64,000 nt of DNA from assembly GCA_023228145.1 (NCBI GenBank), contig JALOBU010000014.1:1-64000 (forward strand). The letters run 5' to 3'. Made by a program: the position numbers and the translations under genes. Positions within the stretch are counted from its first letter, which is position 1; each line of letters opens with the position of its first letter. A model generated the notes under the pieces. The model searched no databases and had not been told where the DNA came from. It worked only from the letters and a program-made list of their open reading frames with translations. Positions 9,163 to 18,200 of the stretch are shown here, piece by piece. Source of the stretch: Bacteroidales bacterium. GTDB lineage: Bacteria; Bacteroidota; Bacteroidia; Bacteroidales; CAIWKO01.

Positions 9163-9312
9163 TTAAGCCGTCTTCATCTTTTTCTAATGTAAATTAGGTT
9201 TGGGAATCTGTAATATTAAATTTTCTCCACAAGGTATAGCTTGTAATTAATCGAAAAATACATTGTGACTGGAAGAAAAGCAATAAATTTGAATTGATTA
9301 AGTAATTATTTT

Positions 9313-10578
9313 ATGAAAAAAATATCGTACATAATTCATATTATTTTTTTTGCAACTTTAATTTCTTCTTTTTCTTTTGCCCAAAATACCAATAAACTAA
9401 AATACATATTTCTGTTTATAGGCGATGGGATGGGAGTAAATCAGGTTTTTGTTACCGAAAAGTTTAATGAATTAAACGGAGTTCAGCCACTGGTTTTTAT
9501 GAATAATGACTGGACCTTCGGACTTTCCACTACCGAATGTGCCGACAGCAATAAAATAACTGACTCCGGCGCAGGAGGAACAGCCATTGCTTGTGGGAAG
9601 AAGACTTCATACGCAAGTATCGGCGAGTATCAGGGGAATGAACTGGAAAGTATTGCTGAGTATCTTCATAGAAAGAAAAATTATAAAGTTGGAATCATTA
9701 CATCAGTTCCAATAAATCATGCCACTCCTTCATGTTTTTATGGTCATGAAGAAGTTCGAGATAATTTTGACAACCTTATTGATGACCTTATTCAAAGTAA
9801 TTTTGAATTCTTTGCCGGTGGCGGCTTCTTGCTTGGCAACGATGATACACTGAAAAATATTTACAAAAACTTTGATGAGGTTATTCGTAAATTGGAAGAA
9901 AAAAAATACTGCCTGTTACTCAACGACTCTTTGATGAGCACCTTGAAAAATTACAAAAACAAAAATGTAATACTTATTGATACGGCTTTGCGTAACGAGC
10001 AAATGCAGTTTAAAGACACAGAAATAGACGAGATAAATGCACTTCCTTATGCATTGGATTTTCCTAAATATAAACAGCAGTTGGCAGAATATACCACCTT
10101 TGCGCAGGATTTTCTGATGAACGACACGGGTTTCTTCATTATGGTGGAAGGTGGAAAGATTGACTGGGCATGCCATGGAAACGATGCTCTTAGCACAATA
10201 TACGAAATAAATGCCTTTAATGAAGCCATCACAAAAGCATATGATTTTTACCTTCAGCACCCTGAAAATACGTTGATAATTATTACGGCTGACCATGAAA
10301 CGGGGGGTATGGCTATGGGCTCAGGTAATGATAATAAACTTGATATAAATAGTTATTCCTTATATTTGCAAAAACTCAAACAACAAAGCAAATCCAACGT
10401 TTATACAAATCGTATTGTGATTCAGAAAATTCAGGATGAAGCGCAGGTAGGGTGGGTAACTCATGAGCATACTTCTGCCCCCGTTGGAGTATGGGCTATG
10501 GGAAAAGGAAAAGAAAAGTTCGCCGGCATTATGAAAAATTCGGACATAAAAGGGAAAATTCTTGAACTGTTAGATTAG
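9313..10578 (+). CDS. Alkaline phosphatase, exported
   Basis: 421 residues with a signal peptide ending at SFAQ (about residue 24), so periplasmic or secreted. Family landmarks in order: the metal motif IGDGMGVNQ (about 36-44), the nucleophile region TDSGAGGTAIACGKKT (Asp84-Ser85), the metal ligand region MVEGGKIDWACHGND, IITADHETGG and the closing THEHTSAPV histidines. These fit the PhoA superfamily, which hydrolyses phosphomonoesters with Zn/Mg. The nucleophile loop DSGAGG differs from the E. coli DSAAS. There are no phosphate-regulation genes nearby. Confidence 0.93.
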   Translation: MKKISYIIHIIFFATLISSFSFAQNTNKLKYIFLFIGDGMGVNQVFVTEKFNELNGVQPLVFMNNDWTFGLSTTECADSNKITDSGAGGTAIACGKKTSYASIGEYQGNELESIAEYLHRKKNYKVGIITSVPINHATPSCFYGHEEVRDNFDNLIDDLIQSNFEFFAGGGFLLGNDDTLKNIYKNFDEVIRKLEEKKYCLLLNDSLMSTLKNYKNKNVILIDTALRNEQMQFKDTEIDEINALPYALDFPKYKQQLAEYTTFAQDFLMNDTGFFIMVEGGKIDWACHGNDALSTIYEINAFNEAITKAYDFYLQHPENTLIIITADHETGGMAMGSGNDNKLDINSYSLYLQKLKQQSKSNVYTNRIVIQKIQDEAQVGWVTHEHTSAPVGVWAMGKGKEKFAGIMKNSDIKGKILELLD

Positions 10579-10668
10579 TAAACTACGTGCATTATCTCAT
10601 GGGTTTTGTTCATTAATCACAAATTATGTTTATTTTCGTGCACGAATTACCGATTGAAATTTTATACA

Positions 10669-11631
10669 ATGCTAAACCGGAGAGTATTACGGATAAAGGT
10701 GATGCAAGCCCTTTATGCGTTCTTTCAAAGTGAGGATGACCGTGTGGAACAACACAATGAAAAGCTGTTGAAAAACATCTATGCCATCTATGACCTTTAC
10801 ATTTATCAGCTCTCATTTCTTATTGAGATTATAGAATTTGCCCGGGAAACTATTGAAATCTCCAAAAATAAGTTTTTCCCTACAGAAGAAGAAGCCAATC
10901 CTAACACAAGGTTTATTGATAATTTGGTAATAAGCTATATTGAAAACAATTCAGATTATAAGAAAAAGTTTTCAAATCTGCATATTAACTGGTCAGAACA
11001 AAAAGACCTTGTCCGAAGATTGTTTCTGCAGATAAAGGAATCGGAGAACTATAAAAAATATATGACCTCGGAAAAGAGCGGTGCCGAAGAGGATGTAAAG
11101 GTGCTCGAAGATATAATGGATGATTACATTGCTGTTAATGAAGAACTGCAGCAATATTATGAAGACTTGAACATATACTGGGCTGACGATTACGACGTGG
11201 CGTGCTATATGGTTATTAAAACGCTTAAATACATTTCCCTCCCTGGAAATAAAGATAAAAGCCTTCCAAAACTTTTTGGTAACCGTACTGTTGATGATGA
11301 AAAAGAGGAGGTTGATTTTATCAGAGACCTTTTTTGTAAGACTATATTACATAGCAATGAATTTGATGATATGATAGAAGCTAAGACCGACAACTGGGAA
11401 ATTGACCGTATTGCTATGATGGATATGCTACTTTTGAAAATGGCCTTGTGCGAGTTTACCTGTTTCCCTACTATCCCTACTAAAGTGACTATCAATGAAT
11501 ACATTGAGATATCCAAGTTTTACAGCACGCCCAAGAGTAAGATATTCATCAATGGCATACTTGATAAGTTGTTATTTGATTTGCTGGAGAAAAAGAAAAT
11601 TAATAAAACAGGCAGGGGATTGATAGGGTGA
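10669..11631 (+). CDS. nusB: Transcription antitermination factor NusB
   Basis: 320 residues from the chosen ATG. A longer frame opens at 10606, but its first 21 residues do not resemble NusB, while MLNRRVLRIKVMQALYAFFQ is the conserved family start. NusB binds boxA RNA with NusE and supports antitermination of rRNA operons. Bacteroidota NusB proteins are about twice the length of the 140-residue E. coli protein, and the canonical helical bundle lies in the C-terminal half (WEIDRIAMMDMLLLKMALCEF, then PTKVTINEYIEISKFY). It heads the nusB-DUF1573-yajC-ybbR-coaE cluster. Confidence 0.93.
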   Translation: MLNRRVLRIKVMQALYAFFQSEDDRVEQHNEKLLKNIYAIYDLYIYQLSFLIEIIEFARETIEISKNKFFPTEEEANPNTRFIDNLVISYIENNSDYKKKFSNLHINWSEQKDLVRRLFLQIKESENYKKYMTSEKSGAEEDVKVLEDIMDDYIAVNEELQQYYEDLNIYWADDYDVACYMVIKTLKYISLPGNKDKSLPKLFGNRTVDDEKEEVDFIRDLFCKTILHSNEFDDMIEAKTDNWEIDRIAMMDMLLLKMALCEFTCFPTIPTKVTINEYIEISKFYSTPKSKIFINGILDKLLFDLLEKKKINKTGRGLIG

Positions 11632-11648
11632 TGAATCATGTTTTTTTG

Positions 11649-11656
11649 TACTTTTG
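11649..11656 (+). promoter_or_regulatory. -7 promoter element (TACTTTTG) before the DUF1573 gene
   Basis: The element lies 21 bases upstream of the ATG at 11678 in the 46-base gap after nusB. It suggests an internal promoter for the lower part of the cluster. Confidence 0.45.
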
Positions 11657-11677
11657 CACAAACTGTAATAAAATAAT

Positions 11678-12121
11678 ATGAAAGGCTTAAGATATTTATT
11701 TTTGGTAATGTTGGTATTTTTATTTTCATGTGGCAACAACAATACAATTGAGGTTAATAATCCTAATACAGCTTCAGGCCAGGGGGATATGAGCTCTTTG
11801 CCTATTTTCAGTTTTGAATCTGAAGAGCATGACTTTGGCAGAATTGTGGAAGGAGAAAAAGTTTCTTATAGTTTTAAATTTAAAAATACCGGCAAATCCA
11901 ACCTTATCATTTCGGATGCCAAAGCTTCTTGCGGCTGTACTGTGGCTGATTATCCCCGAGTGCCAATAAAACCAGGTGAGTCAGGCCTTATTGGTGTTTC
12001 TTTTGCAAGTGAAGGAAGAAAAGGAATACAAAACAAAACGATCACATTGGTAGCAAACACTCAGCCGAATACCAAGGTTCTTACCATAAAAGCAGAAGTA
12101 GTGAATTATATATCAAATTAA
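11678..12121 (+). CDS. DUF1573 lipoprotein
   Basis: 147 residues with a lipoprotein signal peptide (lipobox LFSC, Cys near residue 18). The rest is one DUF1573 immunoglobulin-like domain: HDFGRIVEGEKVSYSFKFKN, NLIISDAKASCGCTVADYP and the PIKPGESGLI strand. The family is abundant in Bacteroidota and resembles ASPM/SPD-2/Hydin (ASH) domains. Its role is unknown, probably protein interaction in the envelope. It sits at the conserved position between nusB and yajC. Confidence 0.93.
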   Translation: MKGLRYLFLVMLVFLFSCGNNNTIEVNNPNTASGQGDMSSLPIFSFESEEHDFGRIVEGEKVSYSFKFKNTGKSNLIISDAKASCGCTVADYPRVPIKPGESGLIGVSFASEGRKGIQNKTITLVANTQPNTKVLTIKAEVVNYISN

Positions 12122-12134
12122 AAAACACGACAAA

Positions 12135-12458
12135 ATGAATTTACTGAACATTTTATTAATGATGGGCGGTGGCGGCACCGGCCAGGGTGGCGGCAGCGCT
12201 GTCAGCACCATTATCATGATGGTTTTAATCGTTGCGGTATTTTATCTTTTCTTTATCCGCCCTCAATCAAAGAAAAACAAAGAATTGAAAAGATTCAGGG
12301 AAGGTCTGAAAAAAGGCGATAAGGTTATTACTGCAGGCGGCATACACGGAAGAGTTCTTGAAGTTGCTGAAACCTCGGTGATTATTGAAACCGAAGGGCA
12401 GGGGAGGCTGAAAGTAGAAAAGGCATCCATAGCATCTTCTATATCCGGAGGAGAATAA
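12135..12458 (+). CDS. yajC: Preprotein translocase accessory subunit YajC
   Basis: 107 residues. A short glycine-rich periplasmic N-terminus is followed by one membrane helix (about 25-42, ending in FYLFFIRPQSKKNKE, the family signature). A cytoplasmic domain KKGDKVITAGGIHGRVLEV comes next. YajC associates with SecDF-YidC at the Sec translocon. It lies 13 bases after the DUF1573 gene and 22 before ybbR. Confidence 0.96.
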   Translation: MNLLNILLMMGGGGTGQGGGSAVSTIIMMVLIVAVFYLFFIRPQSKKNKELKRFREGLKKGDKVITAGGIHGRVLEVAETSVIIETEGQGRLKVEKASIASSISGGE

Positions 12459-12480
12459 AGCAGTATAGATATATTTAATT

Positions 12481-13494
12481 ATGGCATTGACATCAGGAAG
12501 TGCTAATAATGATTATCTTGACGATCAGAAATCTATAGGGAAAGGCCACAGGTCATGGCTGAAAGGTTTTATTATATGCCTGGCTATCTCAATGGTTATG
12601 TGGCTCATGATAAGGCTTTCAAGAGATTATACCCAGACAATACGCTTTTCGGTGTTTTATAAAGGCATTAAAAACAATAGTGTTTTACTGCCGAATACCG
12701 ACACCACACTTTTTGTGAACTATCAGGCATCTGGGTATAATATCATTTATAACCGCCTTTTTCATAATAATTACCATGTTGAAATTGACATTTCGAAATA
12801 CCAGCAGAAGCTGGTAAAAGATTATTTTGAAATTGGTATTACAACATTTTCTCTTGAAAATGAAATTTTGCGGCTTTTTAAAAATAAAGTGAAAGTTAAA
12901 TCAATATCGCCAGCAACCCTCAAAGTCAGATTAGGAAAAGCACATTTTAAAAAAGTCCCTGTCGAAGCTGACATAAAAATTAGCTTTGCAAAGCAGCATG
13001 ATTTATATAATAAAATACATATTTATCCTGATACAGTAATTATTACAGGCAGTAGCCGTGTTATTGACACAATAATGAAAGTGAGAACTGAAAGCAAAAT
13101 CCTTTCTGAGATTGCATCCAATTACAGCCTCACTTTGAAACTAATAAACCCACTAAACAAAAACAGCCTGAGAATATCGCATGAAAATGTCAGGGTATTT
13201 ATACCTGTTGCAAAATTTACAGAAAACCATGTTGAAGTACCTATTACACTGGATACATTGCCGGAAAGCTACCAATTAATAACTTATCCCGAAAAAGTAA
13301 GTGTTTACTTCAATGTCAGTATTCCTGACTATGAAAAAGTTGTTTCCGATTCTTTTAAGGTAGGCTTTAATGAACTGAAGCTTCTGGAATTAGAAAGCAA
13401 TATTGCCAGGGTTGAAATTAAAAAGTACCCCTCGTTTGTCAGATTCCAGCGCATTGAACCTGAGAATGTTGAATTTCTGATTAGAAAAAAATGA
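12481..13494 (+). CDS. YbbR-domain membrane-anchored protein
   Basis: 337 residues. One N-terminal membrane helix (about 27-47) is followed by an extracytoplasmic region of YbbR-like beta domains; one is evident at about 155-235 with KIHIYPDTVIITGSSRVIDT, which matches the family's repeat motif. YbbR proteins such as CdaR regulate c-di-AMP cyclases elsewhere, but no cyclase gene is nearby and this role is not shown here. The position between yajC and coaE is conserved in Bacteroidota. The last 4 bases overlap coaE. Confidence 0.87.
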   Translation: MALTSGSANNDYLDDQKSIGKGHRSWLKGFIICLAISMVMWLMIRLSRDYTQTIRFSVFYKGIKNNSVLLPNTDTTLFVNYQASGYNIIYNRLFHNNYHVEIDISKYQQKLVKDYFEIGITTFSLENEILRLFKNKVKVKSISPATLKVRLGKAHFKKVPVEADIKISFAKQHDLYNKIHIYPDTVIITGSSRVIDTIMKVRTESKILSEIASNYSLTLKLINPLNKNSLRISHENVRVFIPVAKFTENHVEVPITLDTLPESYQLITYPEKVSVYFNVSIPDYEKVVSDSFKVGFNELKLLELESNIARVEIKKYPSFVRFQRIEPENVEFLIRKK

Positions 13495-14072
13495 AAAAAA
13501 CAGGCTTAACGGGAGGTATAGGAGCAGGCAAGAGTGTGGTTGCCCAGGTTTTTTCAATACTTGGAATTCCGGTGTTCAATGCAGACACTGAAGCGAAAAA
13601 AGCATACAGCGATACGGTTATAAATGAAAAGGTTAAGCAACATTTCGGAGAAGATATTTTTAAAGACAATAACCTTGACACAAAAAAATTAGCAGGTATT
13701 GTTTTTTCTGATAAAGAAAAACTCAAAATCCTTAACGGGCTCATACATCCTTTTGTTTTCAGAAATTTTGATGGTTGGTGTAATAACCATAAAGATTGTA
13801 ACTATGTGATTATGGAATCTGCAGTACTTTTTGAATCGGGCTACCAAGCCCTTTTCGATAAAATAATCACCGTTTCTGCTCCCTTGGAAGTATGCATCAG
13901 CAGGATTATTAAGAGAGACAATGTTTCGAGAGATGATGTAGTAAAACGTATAAACAATCAACTCCCTGATGAAAAGAAAGCTGCACTTTCTGATTTTGTT
14001 ATCATTAATGATGACCAGGCACTTATTATTCCGCAGATAATTGACATTCACAATACACTTTCAATAAATTAA
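13491..14072 (+). CDS. coaE: Dephospho-CoA kinase
   Basis: 193 residues, a normal length. The P-loop GGIGAGKS is at residues 8-15, and DTEAKKAY, the lid region and ISRIIKRDNVSRDDVVKRINNQ match CoaE. It phosphorylates the 3' hydroxyl of dephospho-CoA, the last step of CoA synthesis, in the cytoplasm. The ATGA overlap with ybbR indicates translational coupling. The CoaBC gene for earlier steps lies at 60153 in the same window. Confidence 0.96.
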   Translation: MKKTGLTGGIGAGKSVVAQVFSILGIPVFNADTEAKKAYSDTVINEKVKQHFGEDIFKDNNLDTKKLAGIVFSDKEKLKILNGLIHPFVFRNFDGWCNNHKDCNYVIMESAVLFESGYQALFDKIITVSAPLEVCISRIIKRDNVSRDDVVKRINNQLPDEKKAALSDFVIINDDQALIIPQIIDIHNTLSIN

Positions 14073-14098
14073 TACAACAAAACTCAATCCATGCAATT

Positions 14099-14737
14099 AT
14101 GAAAAAATTATTTCTGATAACATTAACAGTTGTTTTTTCATTTTCTTGTTTTTCACAAGAATTAAAAAACATATCTCTTCCATCGCCAAATCAGAGTGGG
14201 GGGAAACCCTTGATGGAAGCATTGAACGGACGTCAGACTGCAAGAAGTTTCAGCACTCAGAAGCTCAGCATGCAGCAGCTTTCAGATTTGCTTTGGGCGG
14301 CTTTCGGTATAAATCGCCCTGAAAGCGGAAAAAGAACAGCTCCATCAGCAGTGAACTGGCAGGAAACAACAATTTATGTGTGTTTGGAGGAAGGCATTTA
14401 CATTTATGATGCAAAAAAGAATGAACTTATTGCTCAAATAGTGGGCGATTCCCGTAAAAATATGGGAATTCAGGGCTTTACTGCGGATGCTGCCGTTGTT
14501 TTGGCTTTTGTAGCCGATTATTCGAAAATGGGAGACGCAACTCCTAAAGACAAAAAAGATTTCTATTCCGCAGTGGATGTGGGTTTTATCAGCCAGAATG
14601 TTTATCTGTATTGCTCTTCTGAAGATATGTCAACCGTAGTGCTGGGTGCTATCGACAGAGATAAAATAAGTGATGTTTTAAAGCTGAATGAAAATCAAAA
14701 AGTGATTTTAACCCAATGTGTCGGGTTCCCGAAATAG
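14099..14737 (+). CDS. Exported nitroreductase-family (SagB/ThcOx-like) flavoprotein
   Basis: 212 residues with a signal peptide ending near CFSQ (about residue 23), unusual for nitroreductases but known in Bacteroidota. The FMN-binding start NGRQTARSFSTQKLS is followed by LSDLLWAAFGINRP, typical of the SagB/ThcOx branch. TAPSAVNWQETTIYV and the C-terminal LCSSEDMS-like segment fit the fold. The substrate is unknown. It follows coaE by 26 bases and may share its transcript. Confidence 0.88.
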   Translation: MKKLFLITLTVVFSFSCFSQELKNISLPSPNQSGGKPLMEALNGRQTARSFSTQKLSMQQLSDLLWAAFGINRPESGKRTAPSAVNWQETTIYVCLEEGIYIYDAKKNELIAQIVGDSRKNMGIQGFTADAAVVLAFVADYSKMGDATPKDKKDFYSAVDVGFISQNVYLYCSSEDMSTVVLGAIDRDKISDVLKLNENQKVILTQCVGFPK

Positions 14738-14891
14738 CGAAAAAGTTTTAAGCATTATTGTTCTTAATGCAATACAAAAAAAAACAATGTTTTTTTCAAC
14801 TTCATAACATATTATTAATGCAATTCAAAAATATGAAGATTTGAGGACATTAATTAATATTCAGGCCTCGACCATACATAACAAGCACAGT

Positions 14892-15050
14892 TTACTTGCT
14901 GAATGTTTCCGATTCATCGTTATCAAGGTACGAATCTTCATTAACGCCAACCTTTGGTTTCATAAATAAAACCTTAAGGAAGAAATACAGCATAAAACCT
15001 GTAATAATGCCTTCGGTGATAATCATGAATAATAATGCAGTTGTATTCAT
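14892..15050 (-). CDS. MetS-like small membrane partner of the NSS transporter
   Basis: A 52-residue frame starting ATG one base after the stop of the symporter gene, an arrangement that suggests translational coupling. The protein has one membrane helix (about 5-30: LLFMIITEGIITGFMLYFFL) and an acidic C-terminal tail (VNEDSYLDNDESETFSK). Small single-helix proteins of the MetS/MaAIMP type are known partners of bacterial NSS symporters, for example the methionine/alanine importer. Assignment rests on size, topology and position rather than on a recognised motif. Confidence 0.7.
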   Translation of the reverse strand: MNTTALLFMIITEGIITGFMLYFFLKVLFMKPKVGVNEDSYLDNDESETFSK

Positions 15051-15051
15051 C

Positions 15052-16866
15052 TTATAAAGTCCCTTCTTTTTTTCGTTTACGGTATGCGATAAATATCAGC
15101 AGGCCAATAGTGGCAAAAAGGCTTACCAGTAAAAGCCGAGACATATTGATATAAAAAATATTATTGATAAAACTACCTTCAAAAATAGCATCGCCTTTTA
15201 CAATAAAATCATCTTTTTTTACAAGTACAGAATTTTTCAATGAAGTTTCATATTTCTTAATATTATTGTCTTCTTTTTTTATCACAAGGACATGTTTCTC
15301 ATCACTGGAAAATACAGTATCAACTATGCCTTCTGTTTCTGAGTAAAATTTATCTGCGAAATATTCTTTATTTGTTCCAATATTTTTGTTAGTTATTTGT
15401 GCGATGATACTTTCGTGATGCAATTCCCATCCTTTGAAACCAATACTACTCCAGTCATCATTTGCAGGACGTATAAGTGAGCCGAAGAAGACTAAAATGA
15501 GAATTACTGGTGTTACAAATTTGATGATATATTTAAAGACTATTGGAATTTTGATATCTGCGCCTCCTGTAATTTCAGCCCAGCCTTTTTTCATACCGAA
15601 AACCCATGCAAAAAGAATGGATTCAAACATAGCAAACACTACCAGCGATACAGTTCCCGCCCAGTAATCGTATTCATCGAACACTCCTTTTTGAAAAAAG
15701 AATACTGTTGGTAATCCAAGTAATAAAACAGAAACTCCAAATCCCATGGCTGCCCGTGAACGTCGCCATTTAAATTCGTCCATCAAAAATGACATTACAG
15801 GAGTTCCCATGGCAAGAGAAGATGTGATGCCTGCAAAAAACAGCAAACCGAAAAATGCAATACCCGCAGCGGCAGCTAATACCGGCCCCCACTGTTGAAA
15901 CAGGAAAGGAAGGGTTCGGAATCCCAGGCCTAAACCACCAGCCGAAGTCAGTTCAATAACTTTATCAATTCCAAGATAACCAATGGATATGGGTATGATA
16001 ATGGCGCTTCCCAACACTACTTCCACAAATTCATTCATCCAACCGGCTGTCATTGCGTTAAGAGCTACATCATCTTTCTTTTTTACATAGGCAGCATAAC
16101 ATTGCACAGAGCCTTGCCCTAATGAAAGTGTAAAAAACATTTGTCCGGCTGCTGCCAGCCATACTTTGGGGTTGGTCAGAGATTGAAACTGAGGAGTCCA
16201 TAAAAAATTCAAGCCGACAGTGCCGTCATTAATTGCTCCCTGGTGGCCAGCTTTCATCGTAATAGCTTTAATGACCAAAAAAACACCAAAAATTAACAGC
16301 AAAGGCATTCCAATTTTTGCAACTTTCTCTACACCTCCGCTCAAACCGCGGCTTAAAACCCATGTGTTAAGCGCAAGGCAGAGCAAGAAGAAAATGATAG
16401 CTTCAAAAGGAATACCAGTAGTAGATGTGAAAACATTAAGATAATCGTCGAAAAAGGCTGCCACACTATGCTGGTCCATACCTTTGAAAGTACCGACAGC
16501 CGAATGGTAAACATATGACATGGTCCAGCTTTCTATGTAACAGTAATAAGCTGCGATTGCGATATTTGAAAAAATGCCAAAAACTCCGATATATTTCCAT
16601 ATCCAGATTTTAGACAATCTGTTAAATGTAAATGGTGTTGTATGATGCCCGAATTGTCCTCCGTAACGGCCAACCGACCATTCAATAAACAGCAATGGGA
16701 TACCCATAAGTAAAAAGCAAACAAGATAAGGGATTATGAATGCACCGCCACCATTTTGAACAGCCTGCACGGGAAATCTTAAAAAATTCCCCAGCCCCAC
16801 GGCATTTCCAGCCATGGCAAGTATCAACCCGACACGAGAACCCCATTGTAAGTTGTTTGTTGCCAT
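15052..16866 (-). CDS. Sodium-dependent NSS (SNF)-family transporter
   Basis: 604 residues, about 12 membrane helices. The first helix carries MAGNAVGLGNFLRFPVQAVQ, the Na+ and substrate site of LeuT-type symporters, followed by NGGGAFIIPYL and GIPLLFIEWSVGR. The family imports amino acids or related solutes with Na+. Residues of about 480-565 form a charged loop (many Lys/Asp/Glu) before the last helix, an insertion not found in LeuT itself. A 52-residue MetS-like gene follows immediately. The precise solute cannot be told. Confidence 0.95.
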   Translation of the reverse strand: MATNNLQWGSRVGLILAMAGNAVGLGNFLRFPVQAVQNGGGAFIIPYLVCFLLMGIPLLFIEWSVGRYGGQFGHHTTPFTFNRLSKIWIWKYIGVFGIFSNIAIAAYYCYIESWTMSYVYHSAVGTFKGMDQHSVAAFFDDYLNVFTSTTGIPFEAIIFFLLCLALNTWVLSRGLSGGVEKVAKIGMPLLLIFGVFLVIKAITMKAGHQGAINDGTVGLNFLWTPQFQSLTNPKVWLAAAGQMFFTLSLGQGSVQCYAAYVKKKDDVALNAMTAGWMNEFVEVVLGSAIIIPISIGYLGIDKVIELTSAGGLGLGFRTLPFLFQQWGPVLAAAAGIAFFGLLFFAGITSSLAMGTPVMSFLMDEFKWRRSRAAMGFGVSVLLLGLPTVFFFQKGVFDEYDYWAGTVSLVVFAMFESILFAWVFGMKKGWAEITGGADIKIPIVFKYIIKFVTPVILILVFFGSLIRPANDDWSSIGFKGWELHHESIIAQITNKNIGTNKEYFADKFYSETEGIVDTVFSSDEKHVLVIKKEDNNIKKYETSLKNSVLVKKDDFIVKGDAIFEGSFINNIFYINMSRLLLVSLFATIGLLIFIAYRKRKKEGTL

Positions 16867-17150
16867 AAGTTAAATCTTTAAACTTTGTAATTATTTTCAA
16901 ATAAACATTTTACAATAATAAAAAATAAAATAATAAGTAAAGTTTTTTTTTGTTTTTAAAACATTTTTTTAGACGGAAAAAAAATTTTCTAAATGTTTTA
17001 ACCAAGGGTTTTATTAGAAATAAGTTCTCAAATGACCGATTTTGGGTTAATGGATGTTTTAAAATTGAAAAAGGAGAAGTGTGGATTTATACAAAAATAT
17101 TGTTAAATACTCGCTTATAAGAAAAAAAATATAATTCTAAAAAAATTTTA

Positions 17151-17801
17151 TTACAACTCTTTAACGAGTTTCATATTTGCTTTTGGGTGATATGGAGATT
17201 CGACAATTTTTTTCAGATTTAGAAGATTGTTATATGGAGTATCGGTGATGTATGCATTTACAATAGCTTCTGGTATGGAACCTCCCGACTCACAATGGAG
17301 CTGATATATCACTTTTGTAACGCCTTTTTTTATAGGTGTTAGCTCCCAGAATCCTATTAGCTTGGGCATCCTGACTATCCCGGGTTTTTCAGGAATGTAA
17401 TCTTTAACCCCTTTCATGGTGATAGTTACGACTTTGGATGATGTGTCCTGCTTAACATAATAATATGTGCAGACATCCCTGTCAGAGACAGGCCAGGGGG
17501 CTTTGATAATATTGTATGAATATCCGGATGCCTGGTTGATTTTTTTCAGGCGTTCCGCATATGTACACTTATACATCCATTTTGGATAAGCAGGAATACT
17601 ATCTATCAGCGCAAGGATTGTACTTAGGTTTGAGTTTACAATGACTTCACCTCTGAATTCCTTTACCCCGGAACCTGTTTTTTTGCGTGTGTATATTTTT
17701 ATACCATCCTGATCAAGTTTGAGTTCCCATGATTGTGCGGATGCAGTAGTTGTAAAGAAAGATAAAAATAAAAGATAAAATAAAGCAATTCCTACTCTCA
17801 T
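17151..17801 (-). CDS. Exported START-domain protein
   Basis: 216 residues with a signal peptide ending at ASAQS (about residue 23). The remainder fits a START/SRPBCC lipid-binding fold: WELKLDQDGIKIYTRKKTGSGVKEFRGE, the conserved WMYKCTYAERL helix, KAPWPVSDRDVC and a C-terminal helix. Such exported START proteins are common in Bacteroidota and are assumed to bind hydrophobic ligands in the periplasm. It stands alone with about 280 bases of AT-rich DNA before the symporter gene. Confidence 0.87.
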   Translation of the reverse strand: MRVGIALFYLLFLSFFTTTASAQSWELKLDQDGIKIYTRKKTGSGVKEFRGEVIVNSNLSTILALIDSIPAYPKWMYKCTYAERLKKINQASGYSYNIIKAPWPVSDRDVCTYYYVKQDTSSKVVTITMKGVKDYIPEKPGIVRMPKLIGFWELTPIKKGVTKVIYQLHCESGGSIPEAIVNAYITDTPYNNLLNLKKIVESPYHPKANMKLVKEL

Positions 17802-17941
17802 AAGTTACAAATTATCTATAACGAATAATATATTTCAGCAAAAATAAAAAAAAATTTAGTACCATACGCATACTGAAAAAGTTAGATTATACCAATTGTA
17901 TTTATTTTTTAAGTCCAAAGACAAAAAATAAATTAAAATGG

Positions 17942-18020
17942 TTAATACCGATGCTACATGAAAATAGTCCAATATGAAAAAGTCGACATTGGAAAATATT
18001 GAATGTGCAATCGGTATTAA
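17942..18020. repeat. 79-bp imperfect inverted repeat, MITE-like or structured RNA
   Basis: The ends TTAATACCGATGCTACAT and ATGTGCAATCGGTATTAA are inverted copies of about 18 bp; the outer 11 bp match perfectly. Inside, TCCAAT (17968-17973) and ATTGGA (17988-17993) form a second inverted pair, so the whole unit can fold into one long hairpin. No coding frame or known RNA family is apparent. It could be a non-autonomous mobile element, an extragenic palindrome or a structured transcript. Confidence 0.6.
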
Positions 18021-18106
18021 ATAATCTTTTTTTTATGAAACCAGATAAATATAAGTAAGGCTATCAGCAACATAATTCCCGGGACGACATAATACCCCAG
18101 ATTCAA
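18017..18106 (-). CDS. Possible 29-residue single-helix membrane peptide
   Basis: A short frame (TTG start at 18106, or ATG at 18073) encodes a peptide beginning LNLGYYVVPGIMLL and continuing as a hydrophobic helix with FIWFHKKK at its end: one membrane helix followed by a positively charged tail, as in real small membrane proteins. There is no visible ribosome site, and the stop overlaps the inverted repeat. This is a weak candidate only. Confidence 0.25.
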   Translation of the reverse strand: MNLGYYVVPGIMLLIALLIFIWFHKKKII

Positions 18107-18170
18107 TTTTAATTCTGCTCATTTAAAATTATAGTATATGATTCTAACTTTATCAATAAGGCAAAGAAAG

Positions 18171-18200
18171 TAAAAAAGACTGAATTTCTTCAGTCTTTTT
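18171..18200 (-). terminator. Rho-independent terminator after the 18225 gene
   Basis: Stem GACTGAA (18178-18184) pairs with TTCAGTC (18189-18195) around a 4-base loop, flanked by A- and T-runs on both sides. It lies 25 bases past the stop of the minus-strand gene and could act in both directions. Confidence 0.8.

Noticed and set aside
10606..10668. N-terminal extension of nusB
   Set aside because: The extra residues are unlike NusB, and the conserved start begins at 10669.
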